This document shows, piece after piece, positions 26,902 through 34,828 of a stretch of DNA of 64,000 bases. The DNA comes from JAHEKB01 sp049115575 (GTDB taxonomy: Bacteria > Bacteroidota > Bacteroidia > NS11-12g > UBA9320). Location of the stretch: the NCBI GenBank assembly GCA_049115575.1, contig JAGDZU010000001.1, positions 744,001-808,000 on the forward strand, given 5' to 3'. The notes under the pieces were generated by a model. The model worked only from the letters and a program-made list of their open reading frames with translations. It did no database searches and was not told where the DNA came from. Positions within the stretch are counted from its first letter, which is position 1. Each line of letters starts with the position of its first letter. The position numbers were made by a program, and so were the translations under genes.

Positions 26902-27360
26902 ATGACAGAAAGTACAAGTATTGAAACCTTCAAAGTAAAAGCTACAGGTACCGGGGTTCCTACAAGAGTAAAAGTATTAGATACCCAATGGGCAATTCAA
27001 GTTGACGAATCCGAAGAAGACGGTGGCTCCAATTCCGGACCTAACCCAATGCATTATTTTTCAGCCGGATTAGCGGCTTGCTTAAATGAACAAGCTCAAG
27101 TGGTTGCTGAAGAAATGAAAATTGAATTAGGTGAATTAGTAATGGAACAAGAGATAGACCTAGATTTAGCAGGATTTATGGGAATGGAAAACCATTCTAA
27201 CGGCAGTTACAAACAAGTGCGTTTATCTGTTAAGGTATCAGGTTCTATTTCTGAATCAGATGTTCAAAACATTGGTAAAAAGGTAGAGGCTCGGTGTCCT
27301 ATTATGGCCTTATTAAAATCAAGTGGTTGTGAGATAGTAAGCCATTGGGAAAAAGCGTGA
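26902..27360 (+). CDS. OsmC/Ohr-family peroxide-related protein
   Basis: The 152-residue protein has the OsmC fold with both redox cysteines: Cys60 in SAGLAACLNEQAQVV and Cys132 in EARCPIMALLKSSG. OsmC and Ohr enzymes reduce organic hydroperoxides with these thiols in the cytoplasm. It has the YhfA-like length and lacks extra domains. It stands as a single gene between a divergent amidotransferase and the convergent HPF-like gene. The subfamily (OsmC, Ohr or YhfA) cannot be fixed from motifs alone. Confidence 0.88.
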   Translation: MTESTSIETFKVKATGTGVPTRVKVLDTQWAIQVDESEEDGGSNSGPNPMHYFSAGLAACLNEQAQVVAEEMKIELGELVMEQEIDLDLAGFMGMENHSNGSYKQVRLSVKVSGSISESDVQNIGKKVEARCPIMALLKSSGCEIVSHWEKA

Positions 27361-27381
27361 ATTAACAGCTCACTACAAAAC

Positions 27382-27696
27382 TCAATAATCCTGTAATTTC
27401 CCAAACACCTTGCCTATGGAACTGTTTATCTTTTCTATAGCTCCAGTAAGGGCTTGTTCAACAGTATCAGCTTGATTGGTAACCACAATTGGTTGTCTGC
27501 TTTTGAGTCGTGCCTCGAGAACACAAGTCATATCATTGACTCCATCCTTAGGTCCATTTTCATCTTTTAAATGAACTTCTACCCTAGTGATGTGTGCTTC
27601 ATATCTTTTTAGATCCTCTTTGATCATAGAAGAGAAATAGTCTCTATGTCTTTCATCTCCATTGATGGTTTTGTCTGTGTTTATTTGAATAATCAT
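27382..27696 (-). CDS. HPF/RaiA-family ribosome-associated protein
   Basis: The 104-residue protein matches the HPF/RaiA fold: beta-alpha-beta-beta-beta-alpha with ITRVEVHLKDENG, then MTCVLEARLKSRQPIVVTNQ and a C-terminal helix (QALTGAIEKINSSIGKVFG). HPF proteins bind the small ribosomal subunit and help inactivate ribosomes in stationary phase. It lacks the long C-terminal dimerisation domain of long HPF. It lies 18 bases after the beta-barrel gene stop region and may be cotranscribed with it. The C-terminus VFGKLQDY is typical of marine Bacteroidota homologues, though that is from memory. Confidence 0.82.
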   Translation of the reverse strand: MIIQINTDKTINGDERHRDYFSSMIKEDLKRYEAHITRVEVHLKDENGPKDGVNDMTCVLEARLKSRQPIVVTNQADTVEQALTGAIEKINSSIGKVFGKLQDY

Positions 27697-27714
27697 ATCT
27701 ACTTTTTTTAATAT

Positions 27715-28152
27715 TTAAAAAGAATAGCCAATAGCTATTATAGGTACTATACCGCCTTCTCTGTCTCCGTCTTCTATAAATGCATAACCCAGTCCAGCTC
27801 TGGCAAATAAACCAGAATTAGCGGTATATCTATACGTTCCGTATACAATTGGGAATATTTCATTGATATATACTGCACCAATTTCTCCTCTGTGCATTTC
27901 TGCTCCTGCATAGAGACTAGTGCCTACACTGTAACCTAGATTGTCATCTCCGTAATAAAATCCGCCTGCAGAGGCAATCATTCCGAATTTCTCTCCAAAA
28001 GGAATGATGCGTTCATAAACTGCTATAGGAGCCAATCCATAAACAGTTAGACTCACCGTATTTAATTTTGCTTTGTACACTGCATCTTGAGCCATAACAC
28101 CAGATGTTAATAGACAGACTAGAAGACAGCTAGAAAGTAAGTTGCGCCACAT
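27715..28152 (-). CDS. Small outer-membrane beta-barrel protein
   Basis: The start at 28152 puts a signal peptide at the N-terminus (MWRNLLSSCLLVCLLTSG, cleavage after VMAQ); 13 upstream codons are open but not export-like. The 145-residue product shows alternating hydrophobic strands typical of an 8-stranded OmpA/OmpW-type barrel (TVSLTVYGLAPIAVYERI, SGLFARAGLGYAFI) and ends in an aromatic residue (IAIGYSF), the outer-membrane signature. A function cannot be assigned. It lies just upstream of the HPF-like gene on the same strand. Confidence 0.78.
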   Translation of the reverse strand: MWRNLLSSCLLVCLLTSGVMAQDAVYKAKLNTVSLTVYGLAPIAVYERIIPFGEKFGMIASAGGFYYGDDNLGYSVGTSLYAGAEMHRGEIGAVYINEIFPIVYGTYRYTANSGLFARAGLGYAFIEDGDREGGIVPIIAIGYSF

Positions 28153-28294
28153 ATCTATATTCTCGAAAAGTACAAAGTTCTTTTGATTCAATAACTGAGA
28201 TGCATCAGAACAAGTTGTGACTTAGGCCAAGTGGGCTTTTTTGATTAAATCCCTAAAAAAATGAACCTTTCTACTTCAAATGGATAGTAGTAGT

Positions 28295-29425
28295 ATGAAG
28301 AAACTTGTATTTCTGATTCTTTCTTTTCACATATGTGTGCTTGGTTTGAGTCAAAATAAGAAAGAAACAGTCTATTCTCTTGTTAAACAAAAGAGAACTG
28401 TAGAATGGTATAAAAAACAATCTGAGTTATGGAATATTCATACTCAACAAAACCCTAATGATGAAGCTGGTTGGTTAAATCTATATACAGCAAATAGAAT
28501 GTTAAAAATCTACCGAGCTGGAGTGAGTCCACAGGGATTGGACAGTTTAGTGCAAGTCATTGCTGACAAAATTCCAGGCACTTTTGAATATCACTACATA
28601 GCCTACTGGAATGCCGGATTGCGAGATTTGGTTAAAAATCAAGAGCATTTAAGAATGGCGCAGCAATTAGGTCCAGATCGAATAGAACTCCATGATGATT
28701 TAATGACTTACTACATGGTAATCAGGGATAGGGCAAACATCACAAACACAGCAAATAAATGGTTTGAGTCCAATGATATTTCAGCAGGGATTTATACTTG
28801 GTGTTACAATATGTTGGCAAGCGTTGAAGACAATGCTATTCTAATTACAGTGGGAGATAATGATACTTATCCTTGTTGGATACTTCAAGAAGCTAAAGGA
28901 ATCAAACCGAATGTAGATGTAATTAATGCAAGCCTGATTATGTATCAGGATTATCAGAGCTTGTATTTAAAAGAGTTAGGGATTCCTCCTTTTTCACCTG
29001 ATACCTCCAAAGTTAAAACTTGGCACCAAATGCAAGAAGCCATGATTAAACATATAAGGGATAATACGGACAGGCCATTTTATATTACCATTGGAGCACA
29101 AAACCATTTGTATTCATCTTTTGAGGAAGACATGTACATAGTTGGCTTAGTTTATAAATACTCCACTGAAAAATTCGACAATATCGCAGTGATTAAAAGA
29201 AATTACGAAAAATACTATTTACTCGACTATCTCAAAATAAATCTTAGTAATGACATTAGCCAAGGGGTGATAGATGGAAGCAATTCAAATTACCTATTGT
29301 CCTTTATTACATTATACCACCATTATATAGAAAGTGAAGATGGCAGGGCGAATCAAATAAAATCTATCATACTCAATATAGCGAAATCTACCGATCAACT
29401 AGACGAGATAGCCCCTTTGCTATAG
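28295..29425 (+). CDS. Exported protein related to the soluble domain of DUF2723 proteins
   Basis: The start at 28295 gives a signal peptide (MKKLVFLILSFHICVLGLS); an ATG five codons upstream is possible. The 376-residue product begins with a helical TPR-like region (about 20-165). Then comes TVGDNDTYPCWILQEAKGI followed by VDVINASLIMYQDYQSLYLK. This closely resembles the GDNDT(F/Y)P...QE...R.D(V)RVxNxSLL motif after the membrane helices of DUF2723 (protein-O-mannosyltransferase-like) proteins, but here no membrane part is present. It lies 15 bases upstream of an ECF sigma factor gene, so it is probably in its regulon or a sensor for it. The relation is a family inference; the function is unknown. 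Confidence 0.75.
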   Translation: MKKLVFLILSFHICVLGLSQNKKETVYSLVKQKRTVEWYKKQSELWNIHTQQNPNDEAGWLNLYTANRMLKIYRAGVSPQGLDSLVQVIADKIPGTFEYHYIAYWNAGLRDLVKNQEHLRMAQQLGPDRIELHDDLMTYYMVIRDRANITNTANKWFESNDISAGIYTWCYNMLASVEDNAILITVGDNDTYPCWILQEAKGIKPNVDVINASLIMYQDYQSLYLKELGIPPFSPDTSKVKTWHQMQEAMIKHIRDNTDRPFYITIGAQNHLYSSFEEDMYIVGLVYKYSTEKFDNIAVIKRNYEKYYLLDYLKINLSNDISQGVIDGSNSNYLLSFITLYHHYIESEDGRANQIKSIILNIAKSTDQLDEIAPLL

Positions 29426-29440
29426 TGGTCGCAGAAGAGA

Positions 29441-29998
29441 ATGGAAAAGCTGATAAACTTAACGGACGAAGCCTTAATGGAATTATTACAAACTGGTTCT
29501 TCTAATGCTTTTGAAGAAATCTATAACAGATACAGCAAGCCTCTTCTTTCTCTCATGTACAGTCTGCTTAATAACAAAGAGGCATTGGCACAAGACCTTC
29601 TACATGATGTTTTTCTAAAACTAATTGAAAAACCTGAACAATTTGATACCAAACGCAGATTCAAGCCTTGGTTTTACACCGTGGCAACGAATGAGTGTAG
29701 AAAAGCATTTAGACAAAAAATCACTTCGAGTAGAGAACAAATAGTAAATGAAAATCTTGGTTCATCACCTCCTTCAGACATTCTTCAAAGGCAAGACAAA
29801 GCCAAAATTCTAGGTCTTGCACTTAATAAACTGAGCTATGAACACAAAGAAGTCTTTGTCTTAAAGCATATGAATGAAATGAGTATAAGTGAAATTGCAC
29901 ATTTAATATCTTGCGCAGAGGGCACCGTTAAATCAAGACTTTATTCCAGTAGGAACAAACTGGCGCAAATCTTAAAATCATATCAATATAAATTATGA
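29441..29998 (+). CDS. ECF-type RNA polymerase sigma factor
   Basis: The 185-residue protein has sigma-70 region 2 at about 18-85 (AFEEIYNRYSKPLLSLMYSL, DLLHDVFLKLIEKPEQF, RRFKPWFYTVATNECRK) and region 4 at about 125-180 (LSYEHKEVFVLKHMNEMS, ISCAEGTVKSRLYSSRNKL). It lacks regions 1 and 3, as ECF factors do. It should direct RNA polymerase to its own operon and to a set of target genes when its anti-sigma factor is inactivated. The following gene overlaps its stop by four bases and encodes a one-helix membrane protein, the expected anti-sigma arrangement. Confidence 0.93.
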   Translation: MEKLINLTDEALMELLQTGSSNAFEEIYNRYSKPLLSLMYSLLNNKEALAQDLLHDVFLKLIEKPEQFDTKRRFKPWFYTVATNECRKAFRQKITSSREQIVNENLGSSPPSDILQRQDKAKILGLALNKLSYEHKEVFVLKHMNEMSISEIAHLISCAEGTVKSRLYSSRNKLAQILKSYQYKL

Positions 29999-30606
29999 AA
30001 GTCACGATAGAAATCATTCATGAATGGTCTGAAAAATGGCCTTTTGGTCAATTGGATACAGATCAGCAAATGGAGGTCATAAAACAGCTAAGTATTGAAG
30101 AATACAATTCACTTTATGAAATAAATAGGTCTTATAATCAATACTTTAGCGAACAAAATGATACATTGTCACCAGATAGGTCTACAATTAGGAATCTAAT
30201 TAAAGTTTATAATAATAAAGAAAATACCAAAGTCATCCCATTATGGAACAGGCCATTCAGATTGTACAAAACCATTGTTGCTTGCTTGCTTGTTTTTGTC
30301 TTGAGCTATCTTCTGTTTAATGCCAAAGAATCTACTTCGGTAATAGCTGAACATTCAGAAAAATTGAAAGTTGTTTATGATACTGTTATAGTAGAAAAAA
30401 GTATTGTAGAGACTGAGGTTGAAACTTTATTTGTTTCTAAAGAATCACCAAAACCGTTGAAACCAATTCCAATGAATTATGAGGCAGTTAATAATGAATA
30501 CATAATAGATGTTGCCCCAGTACCTAGCTCATATGGAATTGCAAGGTCATTTGGGAACAGTGCTGTGAATACTCCTAGCCTGGAGCAATTCAAAGTACAG
30601 ATGTAG
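29995..30606 (+). CDS. Putative single-pass anti-sigma factor
   Basis: The 203-residue protein has a cytoplasmic N-terminal half (about 1-85, beginning KVTIEIIHEWSEKWPFG) with no zinc-binding HxxxCxxC motif. One membrane helix follows at about 90-108 (TIVACLLVFVLSYLLF) and then a periplasmic part rich in Pro and Glu. Its start overlaps the sigma factor stop (ATGA), so it is coupled. Position, size and topology fit an anti-sigma factor; the sequence itself matches no family I can name. The sigma-binding segment would be the N-terminal half. Confidence 0.7.
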   Translation: MKVTIEIIHEWSEKWPFGQLDTDQQMEVIKQLSIEEYNSLYEINRSYNQYFSEQNDTLSPDRSTIRNLIKVYNNKENTKVIPLWNRPFRLYKTIVACLLVFVLSYLLFNAKESTSVIAEHSEKLKVVYDTVIVEKSIVETEVETLFVSKESPKPLKPIPMNYEAVNNEYIIDVAPVPSSYGIARSFGNSAVNTPSLEQFKVQM

Positions 30607-30615
30607 AACAAGATT

Positions 30616-30640
30616 GTTAGCCAACACAGGCTAAACTTCT
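30616..30640. terminator. Possible terminator between convergent genes
   Basis: A 6-base-pair stem (TTAGCC / GGCTAA) with a six-base loop lies 10 bases after the putative anti-sigma gene and before the convergent lipoprotein gene. The following tract (ACTTCTTTCC) is only partly T, so termination strength is doubtful. Confidence 0.3.
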
Positions 30641-30661
30641 TTCCAAGTCTTTAAAGATTTC

Positions 30662-31777
30662 CTACTGAGGAATAACTTGGTAAAGCTTGTTGGTTTTGTA
30701 ATTCACGAACCAAATTCTGTTGGATTTAGATACTTTAATTCCTGTTATACCATCTTCGCCAGTTTCTAATACAGCTAACTCTTCTTTTGTATCAAGATCG
30801 TAAACATGAATATTTCCAGTAAAATAGTCTGTTACAAAAAGGCGATTATCATTGATATCGATACCGCAAGGTCTTACCAATTGATCTGCGAATGTGGTGA
30901 TGGTTGTTCCTTCATAAGCGTAATAAGAATTTAATCCTTCATTGGTAGGCGTAAGTCTCTCTTTTCTTTCAGATGTAGACATGTCTAGCTCTAAAACCTT
31001 TCCATTCTTAGTATCGCACATATAAAGCTTCTTGGACTTTTTGTCTTTAATAATGTGACTTGGAATATCTCTCACTCTACTGAATGGCACATCTCTGTAT
31101 CTATACACATTGCCATCTGCATGAAACTCCGCGCCAGGCCCGTGATCTGCTGCAAAATCATATAGGCAAAGATTGCCGTTATAACCGTCTAGCACCCAAA
31201 ATATATTGTCGTTGTCATGCGCAATTCCCATGGCATATGGACTCTGATGCAACATATCTAAATGGCTACCTAATGGTCTACTTGGATCCCAGTTGGATTG
31301 ATGAATATTCGCAAAAATGTTTAAATCGCCAGACCACAAGGCAGGGCCCATAAACAAAGAGTTAGTGTCTTGCACGGTATTCTTTATTTCAGGGCTGGTG
31401 GCAAATGTGTTAATGTTGGAAAAGGCCAAGGCTGTTCCGTTAACTACAAAATGTCCGCTATGCGAATCCTTTCTTTTTATAATAGTTTGGCTATTTGCGC
31501 CAGGATTTTGAATAATTACAAAATCACTGCCGTTGGTGCCTTTATTCATCACCCAGAGTTCATTCAAGTCTGGTTTAAAATCCAAATCCTGCGGTTGGAA
31601 GATTCCATCCAATACTCCTAGTTCTACTTTTACAAGTGGATCATTATGTTCAGATCCCAAATAGAATTCTGGTAAATCTGAGGTTCCTAGATTGTCTCCT
31701 TGAACTGGTTCATCTTTCTTGCAAGATGCAAGAACAAGTAGGCTAATCAGCAGAGTGCCTTGTAGTAAATTTTTCAT
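30662..31777 (-). CDS. Lipoprotein with NHL/beta-propeller repeats
   Basis: The 371-residue product has a lipoprotein signal (lipobox LASC, then KKDEPVQG). The rest consists of propeller-type repeats with blades such as LYMCDTKNGKVLELDMST, RPCGIDINDNRLFVTDYFTG and WVLDGYNGNLCLYDFAAD, typical of NHL or 6-bladed-propeller lipoproteins. It is likely tethered to an envelope membrane; ligand and partner are unknown. No neighbouring gene forms an obvious operon with it. A lactonase-like or quinoprotein role cannot be excluded, but no catalytic residues were identified. Confidence 0.8.
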   Translation of the reverse strand: MKNLLQGTLLISLLVLASCKKDEPVQGDNLGTSDLPEFYLGSEHNDPLVKVELGVLDGIFQPQDLDFKPDLNELWVMNKGTNGSDFVIIQNPGANSQTIIKRKDSHSGHFVVNGTALAFSNINTFATSPEIKNTVQDTNSLFMGPALWSGDLNIFANIHQSNWDPSRPLGSHLDMLHQSPYAMGIAHDNDNIFWVLDGYNGNLCLYDFAADHGPGAEFHADGNVYRYRDVPFSRVRDIPSHIIKDKKSKKLYMCDTKNGKVLELDMSTSERKERLTPTNEGLNSYYAYEGTTITTFADQLVRPCGIDINDNRLFVTDYFTGNIHVYDLDTKEELAVLETGEDGITGIKVSKSNRIWFVNYKTNKLYQVIPQ

Positions 31778-31908
31778 ATTTGACGCTTATAGTTTTTAAG
31801 AAGTCCAACGAATTGAACTTTAATTACAGGGGCACCTTTGGTGCAAGGAACAATAATAAATGGCAAAAAGTTCTATTAAAGCATGTCATGAATTGCACAT
31901 ATTATGAA

Positions 31909-32373
31909 TTACCAACCGGGCATTTGACCTTTATAAATCCAATGTTTGGACTTTCTTTTTCTATTGAACCAAATCATAGAAACCCCTGCAGCTAAAAAGG
32001 GAGCACTCACCATATAGCTGTCATCAACTTGTTTCCAACCATTTCTAAAGTTATTCTGCAAGCCATAGAAAACTAGATTCATTCCCATACTCACAGCTGC
32101 CGACCCCAATTGAACCATTGCTCTATTTCTAATCCCGATTCTTTCTACATTAGTTAATGGAACGACTTTGTGCTTCACCTTAATCAATGCTTCGGATAAT
32201 ACCAGCATGTTTCCATTTACCCTCTCTCCCTTAAAGGTTTTAACCACAACAAATGCTCCTTCTTGAATAACTACCTCTTTGCTTTTTGTTCTGTGTTTAA
32301 TAATGAGGTATTTGTCTGATTGTGCAAAGACAGACAGGCTAAATAATATAGGTACTACTAATTTTAAAAGCAT
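31909..32373 (-). CDS. Hypothetical exported protein
   Basis: The 154-residue product has a signal peptide (MLLKLVVPILFSLSVFAQ). The mature part has a conserved-looking beta-rich core (IIKHRTKSKEVVIQEGAFVV, then VNGNMLVLSEALIKVKHKVV) followed by a hydrophobic helix pair (LGSAAVSMGMNLVFYGL, MVSAPFLAAGVSMIWF) and a basic tail (RKRKSKHWIYKG). Similar proteins in Bacteroidota carry no named family. It probably sits in the membrane by the C-terminal helices. It lies 44 bases upstream of the epoxide-hydrolase-like gene's stop side but is not clearly in an operon. Confidence 0.65.
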   Translation of the reverse strand: MLLKLVVPILFSLSVFAQSDKYLIIKHRTKSKEVVIQEGAFVVVKTFKGERVNGNMLVLSEALIKVKHKVVPLTNVERIGIRNRAMVQLGSAAVSMGMNLVFYGLQNNFRNGWKQVDDSYMVSAPFLAAGVSMIWFNRKRKSKHWIYKGQMPGW

Positions 32374-32417
32374 AGTCCTAAAACGGAGACCTCAATTATT
32401 AGTTACAGATGTATGAA

Positions 32418-33278
32418 CTAAGAATGATTACTTAGATGATTAGTTATGGCATTCATTATTTTCTCATAATTCGTTTGAAGAAGCCAGTGACCGGCATCAA
32501 GTTCTATAAACTCATACTGTCCTGTCATATACTTATGGCTCCAGGAGACCGCAGTCCTGCCAATAGCTATATCCCTATTGCCCCAAATAAACAGCGTAGG
32601 TGTTGCTATATTTCCCATCACTTTTTGAGTTTTGGCACTTTTGTAAAGCTTATTGCTCGCCCTATAATAATTCAACATGGCGGTTAGGGCGTATTTCTCT
32701 TTGCAAATGCCAATATAGGTGGCTATCTCTTTCTCGCTTTGACGGCTCCAAAGTTTTCGAAGTATCTTGAAATCATAAGATCTGAGTTTCCATTCCGGTA
32801 AATATGGTATCTGAAATAGATTCACATATCTGCTCTTTACTTTCTGCTCTTTATCGGTCAATATAGATTCAAAAAATGCCTGTAAATGAGGGAGTGAAAG
32901 AGCAGTCCAGCTCAAGATGCGAGATGAATAATCATGTACTAACTTCCACCCAATACCCGCTCCCCAATCATGTCCAATCAAATGAAAATCTTTTTTATTT
33001 ATGGAATCAACAATTTCAAGAATATCTTTTGTGAGGTGGTTGAGGTGATAGTAACTTTTCCCTTTTGGTCTAGCGCCGGCGCTATAACCTCTAAGATTTG
33101 GTGCAATGCAGTAATAACCCAATAAGCTTAAATCCTGCATCAATCTTGTATAGACTATAGCACTCTCTGGAAATCCGTGAAGTAATACCACTAATGGATT
33201 TTCAGGATTGCCACATTCAAGACAATCAAAAACATACGAATTAGCTTCGATTTTTACCTCAATTATGTCTTGATCCAT
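32418..33278 (-). CDS. Alpha/beta hydrolase of the epoxide hydrolase-like type
   Basis: The 286-residue cytoplasmic enzyme has the alpha/beta-hydrolase core: oxyanion motif LLHGFPES (about 32-39), nucleophile elbow LIGHDWGAGIGW with Asp as nucleophile (about 103), an acid in FIWGNRDIAIG and the His in LDAGHWLLQTN. The Asp nucleophile inside H-D-W-G-x indicates an epoxide hydrolase or dehalogenase rather than a serine esterase. A candidate epoxide-opening Tyr lies in MLNYYRAS. Substrate is unknown. It has no signal peptide and starts at ATG 33278. It is divergent from the kinase-deaminase gene, with a 134-base gap for both promoters. Confidence 0.88.
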   Translation of the reverse strand: MDQDIIEVKIEANSYVFDCLECGNPENPLVVLLHGFPESAIVYTRLMQDLSLLGYYCIAPNLRGYSAGARPKGKSYYHLNHLTKDILEIVDSINKKDFHLIGHDWGAGIGWKLVHDYSSRILSWTALSLPHLQAFFESILTDKEQKVKSRYVNLFQIPYLPEWKLRSYDFKILRKLWSRQSEKEIATYIGICKEKYALTAMLNYYRASNKLYKSAKTQKVMGNIATPTLFIWGNRDIAIGRTAVSWSHKYMTGQYEFIELDAGHWLLQTNYEKIMNAITNHLSNHS

Positions 33279-33412
33279 CTTGAAAAGTACTGATTTTTTT
33301 ATCAGAAGATAAACTGTGAGTTTCTTAGCTATTATTTAGACCTATATATTGATGTTTTTTTAGATGTTTGACGCATTAATAGAATTAGGCAAAAAGATAG
33401 CACCACAACACT

Positions 33413-34462
33413 ATGATCATAGGAATAACAGGAACACTCGCAGCTGGCAAAGGCGCAATAGTTGAATATCTTGAATCAAAAGGATTCAAACATTTTTCTG
33501 TTCGAGCATATCTAACAAAATTGGTTAAAGAAAGAAATCTTCCAGTAAACCGAGATTCCATGGTGTCTATTGCCAATGAGCTTAGGGAACAAAACTCACC
33601 TAGCTTTATAGCGGAGGAGCTTTATAGAGAAGCTAAAGCAGCCGGTGGCGATGTAATTATTGAAAGTATACGCACAGAAGGTGAAGTGGATGCATTAAAA
33701 GCAAAAGGAAGCTTCTATTTATTTGCCATAGATGCCGACTCTAAACTTCGCTATAGCAGAGCTATAGGGCGAGCAAGCGAAACCGATTCTGTTTCATTTG
33801 AGACTTTTGTTCAGAATGAAGAAAGAGAATGGGCTAATACAGACCCTACTAAAGGAAACTTGCGTAGATGTATTGAACTTTCTGACTATAAATTCACCAA
33901 TGACGGTTCATTAGAAGAACTATTCACTCAAGTTGATACCGCTTTGGAAGATATAGCTGCTAAAGCTAAGAATGTGAGTAGACAAGATTATATCTCTTGG
34001 GATGAGTACTTTATGGGTGTTTCTTTATTGTCTGGAAGAAGAAGTAAAGACCCATCAACCCAAGTAGGGGCTTGCATCATAGATGAAGAGAACAAAATCA
34101 TTGCAACAGGTTATAATGGAGCTCCCAGAGGAATTGATGATGAAGAATTTCCGTGGTCTAGAGAAGGTGACTTTCTAGACACCAAATATGCCTATGTCTG
34201 TCATGCTGAGCTAAATGCAATTCTTAATGCTACTAAAGAAAGTCTAAAGAATTGCACCATTTATGTGGCTTTATTTCCCTGTAATGAGTGTGCTAAAACT
34301 ATAATTCAGTCGGGTATTAAAAAGGTTGTCTATTTGTCGGACAAATACATGGATGTACCCGCTTTTATAGCTTCTCGTAAAATCTTAGGTATGGCTAAAG
34401 TTGAATTGGTTCAAATGAAGCCCAGAACTGATTTTCTAAAACTCGATTTTCAATCAGTTTAG
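33413..34462 (+). CDS. P-loop kinase-like domain fused to deoxycytidylate deaminase
   Basis: The 349-residue protein joins two domains. Residues 1-190 are a P-loop kinase-like fold with Walker A GTLAAGKG (about 7-14) and a dNMP/dephospho-CoA-kinase-like layout (RDSMVSIANELR, then DVIIESIRTEGEVDAL). Residues about 200-345 are a dCMP deaminase with the zinc ligands and proton shuttle HAE (264-266) and PCNEC (Cys290, Cys293), plus the family motifs RRSKDPSTQVGACI and YNGAPRG. The deaminase converts dCMP to dUMP, feeding dTMP synthesis. The same order is found in yeast Dcd1 and in the antiphage deaminase AvcD; ordinary bacterial dCMP deaminases have only the C-terminal part. Housekeeping and defence are both possible. 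No sRNA was recognised nearby. Confidence 0.88.
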   Translation: MIIGITGTLAAGKGAIVEYLESKGFKHFSVRAYLTKLVKERNLPVNRDSMVSIANELREQNSPSFIAEELYREAKAAGGDVIIESIRTEGEVDALKAKGSFYLFAIDADSKLRYSRAIGRASETDSVSFETFVQNEEREWANTDPTKGNLRRCIELSDYKFTNDGSLEELFTQVDTALEDIAAKAKNVSRQDYISWDEYFMGVSLLSGRRSKDPSTQVGACIIDEENKIIATGYNGAPRGIDDEEFPWSREGDFLDTKYAYVCHAELNAILNATKESLKNCTIYVALFPCNECAKTIIQSGIKKVVYLSDKYMDVPAFIASRKILGMAKVELVQMKPRTDFLKLDFQSV

Positions 34463-34828
34463 GAAATCTAGAGAATCAAATAATACCTCTTTTAAGTATT
34501 CAATCAATCAGCTAAAGTATTGTCTCCATTATAGAGGCATTCTAATATTGGGAATAATCCTGTCTATTGAAGCTGGCCTCTTTCTAAAATTGATCTTCAT
34601 TTTTCCCTTTGAAATTCAGCAAAACAAAAACACCTCTATGCTCCTGATATTCTGTCACATACGGGACTATAATGACAGCTAGGTCATTTGAATAATTCTC
34701 AAAATAGAGTTCAGCATGATGCTCATGGCATAGCAATTGAATAATAAAGGTATTAACCATTAGTAAGCTGAGCGATCAGCTCTTTCTTGACGAACCCATT
34801 TCTTGGGAAGGCACAAAAAACTACTACT
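34463..34828. other. Intergenic region after the deaminase fusion
   Basis: This 366-base stretch separates two rightward genes. It contains an imperfect minus-strand open frame (listed separately) and an inverted repeat CTGTCA / TGACAG at about 34652-34678. No terminator with a T-run was found. It should carry the promoter of the giant T9SS gene, which starts at 34829. Confidence 0.4.
34584..34760 (-). CDS. Possible small protein, 58 residues
   Basis: An open frame starts at ATG 34760 and ends at TAG 34584. The product is hydrophobic-patterned and beta-like (AELYFENYSNDLAVIIVPYV, then RGVFVLLNFKGK) and opposes the direction of both flanking genes. No signal peptide or ribosome-binding site is clear. 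It is listed because its composition looks protein-like, but chance is a serious alternative. Confidence 0.3.
   Translation of the reverse strand: MVNTFIIQLLCHEHHAELYFENYSNDLAVIIVPYVTEYQEHRGVFVLLNFKGKNEDQF

Noticed and set aside
28220..28240. GGCCAAGTGGGCTTTTTT as a terminator before the 28295 gene
   Set aside because: Only a short imperfect stem (GCCxxxxxGGGC) is present, and its position suits no clear upstream gene on that strand.
33279..33412. AvcI-like antitoxin RNA upstream of the kinase-deaminase fusion
   Set aside because: Only 134 bases remain between divergent genes and no recognisable RNA structure was seen; it needs transcript data.
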